Shown here piece by piece: positions 1 through 12,000 of a stretch of 64,000 nucleotides of DNA. A model generated the notes under the pieces. The model ran no database searches, had not been told where the DNA came from, and was given only the letters and a program-made list of their open reading frames with translations. The stretch lies in assembly GCA_947174785.1 (NCBI GenBank), contig CAMWKG010000003.1, positions 61,278-125,277 of the forward strand. The letters run 5' to 3'. Source of the DNA: an uncultured Mollicutes bacterium (GTDB taxonomy: Bacteria > Bacillota_I > Bacilli_A > Acholeplasmatales > Anaeroplasmataceae). The position numbers and the translations under genes are program-made. The stretch's first letter is position 1; the number at the start of each line of letters is the position of its first letter.

Positions 1-2
1 TT

Positions 3-3000
3 AATTTCTCATGGTATGTAAATGCAACTGATGATGCTGGTAATGATCGTTTAGAAACAATTTGGGATGGAACTCAATATGTTGATATCCCTATTGATAA
101 TTCAAAGAACTATACTGTAAATCTTACTTTCAAATTATTAGTACATTATCCTTATATTCCAGTTGAGTTTACTGGAGTAGAGGTAGAATATGATGGTAAC
201 TCTTATCATGGAACAGTAACGTTCAGTAATGATAAGGCTGGCCGTCATGATGCGGGTTGGTATTTAGATAATGTTATCCAGAATTATTCTGAAAATGCTA
301 TTGGTATTGAGTCATCTTCTATTCATACAATAGATGATCCAAATATTACCTATACAGAACCTGGTGAACATGTTGTATACTATTACTTGGCAGTAAACCC
401 TGCAGCTACTGATATGAAGTATGAAGAGGCTAGAGGCTCCTTTATCATTAACATTAAGAAGTTGACTCGTCAAATTACGGTAACACCTCCTAATAAGCAG
501 TATGATAAAGATCCTGCTGGACACATCGTTACAGGTACGACTACACAAAGATGGTTCCCTGAATATGAAATCACTCGTGATACATCTATTCCAGATGTAT
601 ATGATATGGATGATGTAACGATGTCTTATTTCTCAGGTACAACACCAATTGATGCATCAGTAGGATGTATTGAAGCGGGTACATATTATTTCAGTATGGA
701 ATTCCCAGAAACTGATTATTATTATGCTACAGTAGTACCTAGAACAAGATTTGTGATTGACAGAATTAAGATATTTATCAAGGATGCTTCAGAATTGGGT
801 GGAGAAAGCTTTGTTTATGATAATTTAGTTAAGACCTATGATATCAATTATAATAAAGCTACTCAAACACAATATGACCATGATTCTTATAGCATTTATG
901 TTCTTAATGAAGATGGTGATCCAGAGAGCATTGAACTTGCTGGATTGCTATTGAGAGCTACTTTGATTACAAGAAATAAAGAAGTAGGTACATATTTTGG
1001 TAGTGATGGTTCTTTGACATTATTTGCATATGAATTTGAAGTTTATGATGTAAATGATGATCAAGATGCAACAAATAACTATGTCGTTGACTATGCTCAG
1101 GCAACTGTCGAAATTCAAAATGATGAAATGAGATGGACTGCAAATAGCCCTGAATATATCTATGATGGTGAATTACATGGATTTAGTGTTTCTTTTGGTT
1201 CACCACACAAGAGTCAGGTAACTATTGAGTATTATAATGAGCAAACTGGTCAATGGCAGGTTACACCAATTGAATACAGAAATGTTGGTGTTCATACAGT
1301 GGATGTACGCTTCAAGGCTAAGAACTATAATGATGTAACAACTACATTATCTATGGAAATTAAGCGTGCTCCAACGATATTCAATTATGTATCTTATATG
1401 GGTAAGATATATGATGGTGCTGAGGTAACAATTCCTACAAATATTCAAACGAACCGTGAAACGGCTAACGAAGAGAATATGAGATTGACTTATACTTATG
1501 AGTACTATGTATATGATAGTATGGATTCAGATCATGCTGTAATTAAGTATACGCAGTGGTTTACAGGCTATGATGCTCATGGTAAGGCTCAGTATGCATT
1601 TGAAGGTACAAGACCTATTGATGTAGGTAAATATATGATAAGAATAACTATTCCTGAAGCTCAAAACTATGAGGAAGGTGTATATGAATCTATTTTCTAT
1701 ATCAGTAAACGTGATGCAATTGTAAACTGGGCAGGTTCAGAATTCGAATATGATGGTACACCAAAGTCTCCTGCAGCTTATATGATATTGACAGACGAAG
1801 ATATCAAGAATAAAGTAGTTATTAAGTTGAATTTGATTATTACACCTTCAGCTGAAACTACTGATCCTGAGCATAAATCTGTTGGTTTCTATATTGCAAA
1901 GGCAGAAATCGACTATACAAATAGTTCTGATAAGGCAGCAAACTATAATATTGATGCATTGACTGAGGCATATCCATTTAAGATTACTCCACGTCATGTT
2001 ACAGTTCGTTTTGCTAAGAATGGTATATTGGATTTAGAGCCTCATGACTTTAATCTAAAGCATGAATCTTCAACTGAAGCTAATCCAAGTACAAAGTATT
2101 TATTTGAAGTAACTCACATTGTTCCAGGTCATGTTGTCAAGGATTACTTACATTTGAACTGGGCAGGCGCTAAGGTTTATAATACTGTTGATGACTTCCA
2201 GTGGAGAGATTATCAAACTGATCAACAGCTTGTTGGAAATCCTAGAATCTTTGACGACAATGGAAATGATGTAACAAGCAACTATATCTATGATGCATTT
2301 AATTATCTATTCGGCTTAACTCTAGATGCAAATGCTATTGAGCGTACTGTTTTAGGAGAAAGAGTAGAATATGATGGAGAAGCTCATACATTTACTTTTG
2401 AAATGGATGAGAAAGAAAAGTACAACATCTTATATAAATACACTGGTACAGGTAATAACTATGTAAATGCAAATGACTTACCAAATGGTCAGCCAGAATT
2501 TACAGAGGTTGGTTTCTATAATGTTGAAATTCAAATTTGTGACAAGGACAACAATGTATTAGTTACAGAAAATACATATGTTGAAATTTATCGTGCTAAT
2601 CCTAATTTAAAACCTGCATCATTAGACTTTAAACTAGGAAAGGTATATGATGGTATTCCTGTAGAAAATCCACAAATGACTTATGCGGGTATAGATAAGA
2701 ATCCTGTAACATTAAAGTACAAGTATTATAAGTACAATGCTAAGGATGGAGATTATACTGATGAATTACCAGGTGCTCCAAAAGAGGCTGGTATGTATAA
2801 GCTTGTTGTGGAAATCCCTGAAACACCAAATTATGTTGGAACTACTTATTCAGATTCAAGCTTTGTATTCCAAATTAAGCCTAGAAAGATTACTGTTGTC
2901 ATCCAAGATAATATTCATAAGAAATTATATGATGGTCTACCTTGGGAAGGCACAATTACTCAGGCTGATATTGAAGGAAGCGGAGATGAAGGATTAGCTC

Positions 3001-5936
3001 CTAACCAAAAGTTTGGTACACAAGTACTTCACTTGAATGCCAAGGATGTAGGTGAATATTGGCCTAAGGGCGATGACCTAGCATTATTCTCATGGAACTA
3101 TGGACAAGATATGTGCAAGGTTTATGATGAAAATGGTTATGAGGTTCAAAAGAATTATGTGCTTGAATACAAGGGTAGTGTTGAAATAACACAACGTGAA
3201 TTTGCATTCAAGTTTGATCCACTTATCACAAGATATGAAGTTGGTGAACAATATCAAATCATGGTGGAAATCATTGGAACTTATGATGAAAATGGAAAGG
3301 TTGTTTCTGACTTATTTGTTCCTGCAAGCAGTATTTCAGTGAAGTATAGTATGACCTATAATGGTGATTTCAAACCTGAAATTATTCAAGTAGGTGGTGC
3401 TTCAGGCAGATATACAATCTATGCATTGATTGAGGATACTTCAGGAAATATTAAGACGGTTAAACCATCTTCTTACATCTATCTATATGATGATCCAAAT
3501 GGTGGTGAAAATGGTCCTGATGAACCAATTCCTGGTCCAAACGAGGCTGAAGGAGATCCATGGATTGAATTTGAAAAGTATAAGGTATATGATGGAGACA
3601 TATATAAGTGGCCTATCTTTAAGGGTCCAAATCCAGACTCTCGTGAATATATGAAGTTAGAGTTCTATGACTTAGATTACTATAACGATTGTGATAATAA
3701 AGATATTCCACTTGATCCTGATAAGGCATTAAAGAATCCACCAATTAACACAGGTGATTATGTATTCATCTTTGATGTTGGTCCAGATACTACAAACCCT
3801 GCAGATAAAGGTAAGACGTGGAAGCAAGCCTTCCGTGTTAAACCTAAATATGTTCCAATCGTTTGGAGTGATTTGTTGGTTTACACAGAAAATGGTAAAA
3901 CATCATTAGATGCTCCAACTCTACCAACTGCATATTACTTGAATGTAGATGGTAAGAGAATAGACTTACAAGTAGAAGATCAGCCTGGATATATGGAAGT
4001 AGGTACATATGTTGTAACAGCTGAGTTCAAATCAACTGATACAGATGGATTAAGAAATTATGCTCTTAAAAAGCCTGCAGCAGTATTTGAAATTACAGCA
4101 GATAGAAACAAAAAGCCTCGTCCAAATGATGCTGAATTAAGAGACGATATTGACTTTGATAAGTCTAAGGAATATGATGGCGACCCTTATGATGAACCAA
4201 AATTCACAGGTCATAATCATGAAAATCGTCATCCAGATATTATATATTATCCATGGGATTATTATGAGGAATTTGGTCCAGATAACCTAGATCCTGATAA
4301 GGGAAGCACGACTCCACCTACTGATGCTGGTGAGTATGTATTTGTTATGACTATACCACAAGATCCTGATGATCCAGATCAATATCCTGAGGAAATCGTA
4401 AAGCAAGGCTTTACAATTACTCCTAAGGGCGTTGATGTTGTATGGTCAGAATTATCACATCAATATGATGGAACTGAAAAGGTTGCAAAGGCTGTATTCA
4501 GCAAGATTGATGATCCAGTTGGAACTTATTCAGGAACTTGTACAGTTCAACCTGGATACTCTATGATTGGTGATAAGCTAGCAGTTGTAGCAAAATCAGA
4601 TGATCCAAACTATAAGATTAATAATCCTAATGCTAATATGACAATTACAGGTGATACCATTGATGAAGTCATAATAGCACCAGGACAAGAATTGAAATAT
4701 GGGGATCCTATTATTCTTAAGGATACTAGTGATGATCCAAACTACTATATCTCTAAAGAGGATTATGATAAGGATAATACAATTATACCTATCGCAGATT
4801 GGAGTAAGGTTTTCTTGACAGATAATGATGGTAAAGTGTATGTATGGAAGGCAGACTCATTAGAATGGGTAGATGGTAATTTACCATATACAGTGAAGCT
4901 TGATTATAATAGAGATGCTGGTACACATACTGTAACAACAGCATTGACTGATAAGACTAAGTATTCTTGGAAGAATAGTGGACAAAATGATTTAACAGAA
5001 GACTATGAAATTTTACCAATCATATTACCAAATGAAGAATGGGATATTGAATATTCTTATAAAGAAATTTGGGAGTATACTGGTGAACCTATTACACCTC
5101 CTGTTACAATTACACTAGTAGAACGTGCTAATCCAACAAATAGACAGCCATTAGAATCAAAATATTATAAATTGACTTATGAAAATAACATTGAAGTTAC
5201 AGATAATGCAATTATTAATATTCAAGGTCAAGGCAATTATTCATTCAAGGATCAAAAGACCTTCTCTATAGTAAAACAAATTCAAATTTTACAACTTATT
5301 GAAGGCTCAGATGCTCAATGGATTACAGCAATTGTAAATGAAACAGGTAAAGCTGAAATTAAGGGTGAAGACGAGGGTACAGAAAAAATCGAACACACTG
5401 CTCCTGTAGAGGAAAATATGTATTTAGGACGTTTACATCAAGAAACTTACATTGAGGATATCTTAAAACAATTTGTAGGTTATGATGATGATCCAGATTC
5501 ATTTGTGGTTAAGAGATTAGCTGTTACTCCATCCGAACTTGCAAGCCCAGATATTGACAGACATGGTTATATTCCAATTGACAAATCTGAATATACAACA
5601 AAATTATTCGGTACTGGATTTAAAGTTTGTCTTGTAGTTGACAAGGGTGATGGAACAACGCAAGTTGTTGATGAAATTACAGGAATTATTCATGGAGATG
5701 TTGATGGCAATGGATATGTTAATCTTGGAGATTTCTCTGATGCTTCTGACTTTGTTGAGAATGATATGAAGTTCAATCAAGTTCCTCTATATACATATTT
5801 TGCTGGTATAACAAAGCGAGCAAATTTATATTACAATCTTGCTACTGTTTCTGATATATCAGATTGCATTGAGGATCCAGAAAACTTTGATTTCAATTCA
5901 TTTGGAGGAAGGTATCCAAAAAAACAACAAGATTAA
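3..5936 (+). CDS. Giant YDG-repeat surface protein with C-terminal dockerin-like module (5' end outside window)
   Basis: The frame is open from base 3, so this is the 3' part (1977 residues visible) of a larger gene; an internal TTG at 387 is not a real start. The protein is a string of roughly 90-180-residue beta-rich units, each opening with a YDG signature (VEYDGNSY, YIYDGELH, KIYDGAEV, FEYDGTPK, VEYDGEAH, KVYDGIPV, KLYDGLPW, KVYDGDIY, KEYDGDPY, HQYDGTEK), matching the YDG/MBG-type repeats of bacterial cell-surface proteins. The last 90 residues hold a calcium-loop motif, GDVDGNGYVNLGD, and a second degenerate copy (ANLYYNLATVSDISD), resembling a dockerin type I pair. No membrane helix or LPxTG motif is visible at the C-terminus, so attachment may rely on the dockerin-like module. 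Secretion is inferred because the signal peptide lies upstream of the window. It is followed by the cadherin-like gene. The exact binding target is unknown. Confidence 0.85.
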   Translation, partial: NFSWYVNATDDAGNDRLETIWDGTQYVDIPIDNSKNYTVNLTFKLLVHYPYIPVEFTGVEVEYDGNSYHGTVTFSNDKAGRHDAGWYLDNVIQNYSENAIGIESSSIHTIDDPNITYTEPGEHVVYYYLAVNPAATDMKYEEARGSFIINIKKLTRQITVTPPNKQYDKDPAGHIVTGTTTQRWFPEYEITRDTSIPDVYDMDDVTMSYFSGTTPIDASVGCIEAGTYYFSMEFPETDYYYATVVPRTRFVIDRIKIFIKDASELGGESFVYDNLVKTYDINYNKATQTQYDHDSYSIYVLNEDGDPESIELAGLLLRATLITRNKEVGTYFGSDGSLTLFAYEFEVYDVNDDQDATNNYVVDYAQATVEIQNDEMRWTANSPEYIYDGELHGFSVSFGSPHKSQVTIEYYNEQTGQWQVTPIEYRNVGVHTVDVRFKAKNYNDVTTTLSMEIKRAPTIFNYVSYMGKIYDGAEVTIPTNIQTNRETANEENMRLTYTYEYYVYDSMDSDHAVIKYTQWFTGYDAHGKAQYAFEGTRPIDVGKYMIRITIPEAQNYEEGVYESIFYISKRDAIVNWAGSEFEYDGTPKSPAAYMILTDEDIKNKVVIKLNLIITPSAETTDPEHKSVGFYIAKAEIDYTNSSDKAANYNIDALTEAYPFKITPRHVTVRFAKNGILDLEPHDFNLKHESSTEANPSTKYLFEVTHIVPGHVVKDYLHLNWAGAKVYNTVDDFQWRDYQTDQQLVGNPRIFDDNGNDVTSNYIYDAFNYLFGLTLDANAIERTVLGERVEYDGEAHTFTFEMDEKEKYNILYKYTGTGNNYVNANDLPNGQPEFTEVGFYNVEIQICDKDNNVLVTENTYVEIYRANPNLKPASLDFKLGKVYDGIPVENPQMTYAGIDKNPVTLKYKYYKYNAKDGDYTDELPGAPKEAGMYKLVVEIPETPNYVGTTYSDSSFVFQIKPRKITVVIQDNIHKKLYDGLPWEGTITQADIEGSGDEGLAPNQKFGTQVLHLNAKDVGEYWPKGDDLALFSWNYGQDMCKVYDENGYEVQKNYVLEYKGSVEITQREFAFKFDPLITRYEVGEQYQIMVEIIGTYDENGKVVSDLFVPASSISVKYSMTYNGDFKPEIIQVGGASGRYTIYALIEDTSGNIKTVKPSSYIYLYDDPNGGENGPDEPIPGPNEAEGDPWIEFEKYKVYDGDIYKWPIFKGPNPDSREYMKLEFYDLDYYNDCDNKDIPLDPDKALKNPPINTGDYVFIFDVGPDTTNPADKGKTWKQAFRVKPKYVPIVWSDLLVYTENGKTSLDAPTLPTAYYLNVDGKRIDLQVEDQPGYMEVGTYVVTAEFKSTDTDGLRNYALKKPAAVFEITADRNKKPRPNDAELRDDIDFDKSKEYDGDPYDEPKFTGHNHENRHPDIIYYPWDYYEEFGPDNLDPDKGSTTPPTDAGEYVFVMTIPQDPDDPDQYPEEIVKQGFTITPKGVDVVWSELSHQYDGTEKVAKAVFSKIDDPVGTYSGTCTVQPGYSMIGDKLAVVAKSDDPNYKINNPNANMTITGDTIDEVIIAPGQELKYGDPIILKDTSDDPNYYISKEDYDKDNTIIPIADWSKVFLTDNDGKVYVWKADSLEWVDGNLPYTVKLDYNRDAGTHTVTTALTDKTKYSWKNSGQNDLTEDYEILPIILPNEEWDIEYSYKEIWEYTGEPITPPVTITLVERANPTNRQPLESKYYKLTYENNIEVTDNAIINIQGQGNYSFKDQKTFSIVKQIQILQLIEGSDAQWITAIVNETGKAEIKGEDEGTEKIEHTAPVEENMYLGRLHQETYIEDILKQFVGYDDDPDSFVVKRLAVTPSELASPDIDRHGYIPIDKSEYTTKLFGTGFKVCLVVDKGDGTTQVVDEITGIIHGDVDGNGYVNLGDFSDASDFVENDMKFNQVPLYTYFAGITKRANLYYNLATVSDISDCIEDPENFDFNSFGGRYPKKQQD

Positions 5937-5938
5937 TC

Positions 5939-6028
5939 AATAAGATTAAGGTATGCGAAAATACAATATCTTAAAAATCGAGATTGGTTGGTATTGTATT
6001 TTCCATACTTACAATAAAAAATCTTATT
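5939..6028. repeat. 90-nt inverted repeat between two giant surface genes
   Basis: AATAAGATT at 5939-5947 is complementary to AATCTTATT at 6020-6028. Inside it, GTATG-C-GAAAATACAATA (5951-5968) pairs with TATTGTATTTTC-CATAC (5992-6008), with one bulged base. The loop is about 23 nt. No clean U-run follows the inner stem, so it is not a textbook terminator, although it could slow transcription or protect the mRNA end. Its right arm ends about 15 nt before the ribosome binding site of the next gene. Confidence 0.6.
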
Positions 6029-6055
6029 CTAAGATCTTTAATTAGGAGGAAATTT

Positions 6056-9000
6056 ATGAAAATAATTGACAAATTTAAGAGAATAGTATTGCTATTAACA
6101 CTTGCAATAGGATTAATCTTGACAGGTTATGGTATTAAATTAAGTGTTAATGCAGAATCGGACCCCGCTGGACGTCCAGTAATTACATATCACTATTCTG
6201 CATATAAAAAAGATGCATATGAAGCTTATTTGGATGCAAAAATTGTTGTCCGAGATGGCGATTTAGCTACATTGGATGAGGTTAAAAGTATTATAGCTAC
6301 TTATGAAGCTTTACCTACTGGTAATACTTTGCAACAGAATAAAAAGAAGAATTTCTTTACTTCTGGTGATGGTTCTAAATATAATGAATATTATAATATT
6401 CCAAAACTTCCAAATGGTGAATATGATTATGATAATGCAGATGGACCTTATAACAGAGGTACTACCTCTGAAGATGTATATGCGGCTCTTAAGGCAGAAG
6501 TTGCTGCCTTTGAAGCAAATTTAGAGGCTGGCGCTGTTACAAAGTTAGTTGCGGGTCAAGAAATAGTTATAGCAGTAACTGCTACAACTAGTGATAACAC
6601 ACCAATATATACTTCACAGGTTGTATTGGATTTAAATGGAATTATGACAGGCACCCCAACATTTTATAATAGCAAAGATACTCTAGGCAATAGCCTTAAA
6701 GTTGCTAACAAAATGCAAGGTGATAATAGACCTTTGCTAGGACAAGGTTTTGATAGACCTCAAACAGGAGTATTGCCTTATCCAGCTTTTGTTGGTGCGG
6801 TTGGATTCACTGTGTCTAATACAGCAACTACAACAACAGTTAAGATGGATAAAGTTGTGGACCCAGGACAAACTTTATTTGGTGTAAGTAGTATTAATGG
6901 TACTATTAATATGGATACTTATGCAGATAACTTTGCTGAAGATACATTAGAGTTAAAAGGCGCAGCTGTTTCTGATAAAGTTGGATTGACACAATTAGAT
7001 GTAAATTCAGTTGATGCGTTAAAAGGAAATAGTGCTGGTCCTTCTTATACAGGTACTAATAGTACTTCTAGTGCAGATGTAAAGATTAAAGTTGAGGATG
7101 ATGGTACAATTGAATCAACTGGTTATGTATATACTACACAACCAACAGTACCAGCTTCTGGTACTGCGGCCGCTCCTGCTGGTAGTACTTCAACTGTAAA
7201 TATCACATCTGGCATATTCAATTATAATATGTCTAGTGTTGGTGCTGGTAAGAGTGTATGGGTATTATTTAAAGCTGTGTCCTCTTCAGGAAAAGTTTCT
7301 AAATGGTACATGGTAGAATTACCAAAAGCAAAGTCTAATGATTGTAATCTTGAAAAAGTTATAATTAACGGTGATACAAAAGAATTGCTAAATAAGACTG
7401 AAACAGATCTTGCTAGCACAAAAGATTATACTGTTTATTATCCAAAAGGAACATCTACATTTACGTTGACTCCAACGTTTATTAAGGATGATAAAACAGC
7501 AAAAGTTCAAGGTAACACAGTTACTTCAGGAAGTGTAGTTACTTTAACTGGTATTTCTAATAATACTGTTGTACCTGTAGTTGTTACCGCACAGGATGGT
7601 ACAACATCAAAAACTTATAATTTTACGTTTGTAGAGGCTAATACAGCACCTACTGCGGTAGTAGCAAAATCAGGTCCTGCTGGTGGTATTGTTACAGTAA
7701 ATGGTGTTTATTCATCATCTCCTGATACTTACACAATGGACAATATGTGTCCAGGTCGTAGTTCATTTGGTCTTACAATAACACTTCCTTCTGGTGCTTC
7801 TGCTGTGTTAAAGGATAGTTCTGGTGGAAGTAGTACGCTTAAGGATCCTGTTGTATCTGGAGTAGAATTTACAATTAACTATGATACTCCTGTATCTCAG
7901 GCTGATACTGCTACTACTAAGACAATGATTTTAACTGTTACAAATGCGGGTGTATCTCAAAATTATGTATTAGTTGTAAACCGTCCTGCAGCTGATAAAG
8001 ATATGGACATTGAAATTATCAATTTAACATATGTCAAGCCAGATGGTTCTACAGATACATATAGTTTGCCTGCTACACCAACGCTTTCTGGTAGTACAAG
8101 AGTATATACAACTACTGCGAAATTGCCTTATAATTCAACTAAAGCAAATTTCACAATTCAGTTGAAAAATGCTAGTTCTAAATCAAAAATTTTAGATCAA
8201 ACTCTAAATGATATAAATGGTGTCCCAAAATACTTGGATTTACCTACAGGTCCTAGTGATTTGAGTGAGGAATACTTATTCTATGTTCAAACAGAGTACG
8301 ATAGAGCACAAGGTAAGACTGGTACAGTATGTAAGATTGTTATAGAAGAAGAGAATCCTAGTACAGATAAGAATAAGACAGATCTTCATATAGAAGATAC
8401 ATCAGGTACTACAATTCCTGCTAAAACAACTAACGATACAACTCGTAAGTACACTTATGAGATTGATACATCAACTTATGGTGATAAATTCACAGTGGTA
8501 TTTGATTGGACTCCAAAGGATAAAGCAAAGGCTTATGCTGGAACAACAAGCAATCCATCTGTTGAGTATTCAGCTTCAACACAATATAATGTTGGTGATA
8601 CGGTTTATGTTAAGCTAGTTGCTGAAAATGGTTCTTATGATATCTATGAAATTGTAACTTCAAAAGGTAAAAATTCAATAACTGATATCGAAGATATTGT
8701 TATTACAGCGACTGTTAATGGTACAACAAAGATTATATTTAATGGATATAATAAGACTACTTATAACTATGACTATACTATGTCTGGTTTGAGCGACTTG
8801 AAGGTTCCTTATGGTACAACAAGTATTAGTTATACAGTTACTTTAAAGGATGCAAAATCTACTTTAGTAGTAGATGGAAAAGATGTTGGTCCAGCAAATA
8901 GTACAACTAGAACAAGCACACGTACACTAACTGCTGGTGATAATAATATTGCCTTCAAGTGTCGTGCTGAAAATGGTACAGATGGTTCAACGTACAGCGT

Positions 9001-12000
9001 TCATGTGTTCCGTACACAAGCTAATACAGGTAATTTACTTACTGAATTAGAAATCGGTGGATATGATTGTTCACAAGTTGATACTACAAAGTATCCTCAA
9101 AAATTTGATCCAAATACTAACTCATTCAGTATTTATTTGCCATGTACTCAAGGAAATACTAAAGTAAAATTAGGATTCTCAGATGGTGCAAAAGGATATG
9201 TAAGTATTGTTAATGGATCAAGCTTTGATTATAGTAGTGAATTCAACTTCACTAACTCAATTGCACATGGCAACGTATATACCTTTACTGTTGGTGTTGC
9301 TTCTGAAAAGGAGCTTGTTGATAAACCAACAAACCCAACTAGAAACACATATACAATTAAAGTGTATGTTGGATCTCAAGATAAAGACTTAACTAAACTA
9401 GATGGTTTAAAATCTGCAGGTGCTGCTTACCTACAGAATATGTCTGGTGGTATAGTAGACATTAATAATTATGCATCATATACCTCAGGAAATCCATTCA
9501 AGGTTCCTTATGCAACTGAGAATATTTATATTGATGCAGCAGCAGCAGTAACCTTCCATGGTGTTATTAAGTACAACAATACTACTAATGCATTAGTTCC
9601 ACTTGCTGAAGGTCTTCAGCCAATTACTGTTAGAGTTGAATCTGAGATTTTTGGATTAGATAGCACACGTACTGATTTAGTAAGAGAATATACTTTCTAT
9701 GTTGAACGTCAGGCTTGTGACAATGATAAGACATTACAGTCTTTAGATGTTCTTATTGATGGTGTTCCGACAGCCTTTAAAGTTCCATTTAATCCTTCTG
9801 TGACTGTTTATAATATTGAAAACTTAACAACTGGTGGAACAATTACTATTAATGCTAAAGCAAATTCAGATACTTCTAAAATTTCAGGTCAAACTGGAAC
9901 TCAAAATATTACAGGATTAGATTATACTGATTTGACAACTCAAACGACAGAAACATTTACTGTGACTGTTACTTGTGCATGTGGTAAGAATTCACAGGAT
10001 TATAAGATTATTTTAAGTACAAAGGCTTATGAGAAAAATACTAATCCTGGAGCAATTACATCCATTTCTGCAACAACGAACCAATCTGGTACAAAAGAAG
10101 CACTAGAGCGTGTTCCTTCATCATCTGATACTCCTGTTTATAATCAAGGTGTTTACAATTATGAAGTGCATTTGACAAATAAGGATAATGATGATACAGT
10201 TGTATTTAATATTTCAAAAGATAATGATAAGTCTACTCTTCATTTTAAAGAAGGTACAAATGACAAAACTACTACATTAAATACAGCACAATTTACAGTT
10301 AGTGGTGTAAATTATGATGAGACAAGACAAATCGAAGTTAAGGTTGTCGCAGAAGATGGTACTGAGCCTTCAGTAGTCTATAGAATTACTATTAAGCGTG
10401 ATTCTGCCCCTAGTACAGACAATAAGCTTCTAAGTATTAAGTATAATGGCACTACACCTGTTCCTGGATTTGATCCAGAAAAGGACGGTCCATATACTGT
10501 ACATTTAAAGACAGCTAATGATGTATATTTCACTGTTGAAAAGAGCGATGCAAATTCGACTGTAAGTACTACATATCCTGATAGTTACTCTAATCGCTAT
10601 ATTTTTGCCGCTAATGAATTCAGTAAGACATTTGCTATTACTGTAACACCAGAAAAGGGTACTTCAAGAACATATACAATCATAGTTGATCGTGATGATG
10701 CTATGACACTTGAGGAATTACATGCCCTTGTTGCAGGAACAGATGAATTAGATCCTGGATTTAATAAGATTATTACTGACTATTCAGTTCTTCTTAATTC
10801 AAAGCAAGGCTCTGTAACATTAAGATATGTACCTTCAAATGCTAATACAACTATTCAAATTTTAGATCCAAGTGGAACAGTTGTTTCTACAAGTACATCT
10901 TATATTGTTAACAACATTCAGCCTACTATGGATTCAAACGGCAATAATGATAACCCACTTGTTTATACAATCAGAGTAACTGCTGCAAGTGGTGCAAAAC
11001 AAGATTATACAGTTGCTATTAGTAAGCAAAGAGGTAGTGATGTAGTATACATTGATTCTTATATGTATAAGGAAAGTGCTACAGATGCTACTGAGAAGGC
11101 TTTAGATGGTCTAAACCCTACAGATAGAACTTATAGTTATCGTGTAGATAGAAATGTTACATACTTTAATCCTACAATTACATTAAATGATCCTGATGCA
11201 ACCTACAAGATTACATCAAGCAAAAATTTAGTTGCTGGACGTAAGAATGAAATCAATATTGAGGTTACTTCAGCTAGTGGTGACACAGTAGAATATTATA
11301 CATTTAATGTTTATCCATGTGATATCACATATACAATTGATGAAATTAATGCTTTAGTGGCTGACCAATCTGGACACCTTCTAAGTGTGGATACACCAGC
11401 AAAACATATTAGCTATGTTGATGGCGTATTAGAAATTACTGTACCTTACGGTAAGGCAGCTATATTAAATACATACTTAAAGGTTACAGCAACCGCAGAT
11501 AATTATACAGTATTCTTAAATGGCTCTGAAATGAAGAATGCTATTCAAAACCTTGTTGTAGGTAGAAATACATTTAATCTTCAAGTGAAGAGTGAATATG
11601 CAACAGTTTATGAAAAAGAAACTGGAATCGCATTATCTGGATATTCTTCAACAGTTGTTCCTGTTGTGATTATTCGTAAGGATGTTGGTCATGATGCAAC
11701 ATTAAAAGAATTATATGTAACATATATGAAGGATGGTGTTGAGCATAAGGTCGTTGCTGACTTCTTGCCAAACAATTCTACATTGACTTTACCATTCCTA
11801 GGCGACAATGTAACAATCGTAAGCATTACAGCTGTACCTAATGACCCACAAGCAAGTGTAACTGGTGATGGTACAAAGACATTAACAGATGGTACACCAG
11901 ATGCTTCAGGTAACTATAACTTTACTGTTACATGTACAGCAGAAGATGGTACAACTAAATTAGATTATCCAATTTCTATTGCACGTGATGCAATTGACTT

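Noticed and set aside
387..5936. A start codon for the first giant gene at 387
   Set aside because: It is an internal TTG with no SD; the frame stays open to base 3 and the upstream translation continues the same repeat type (VEYDGNSY).
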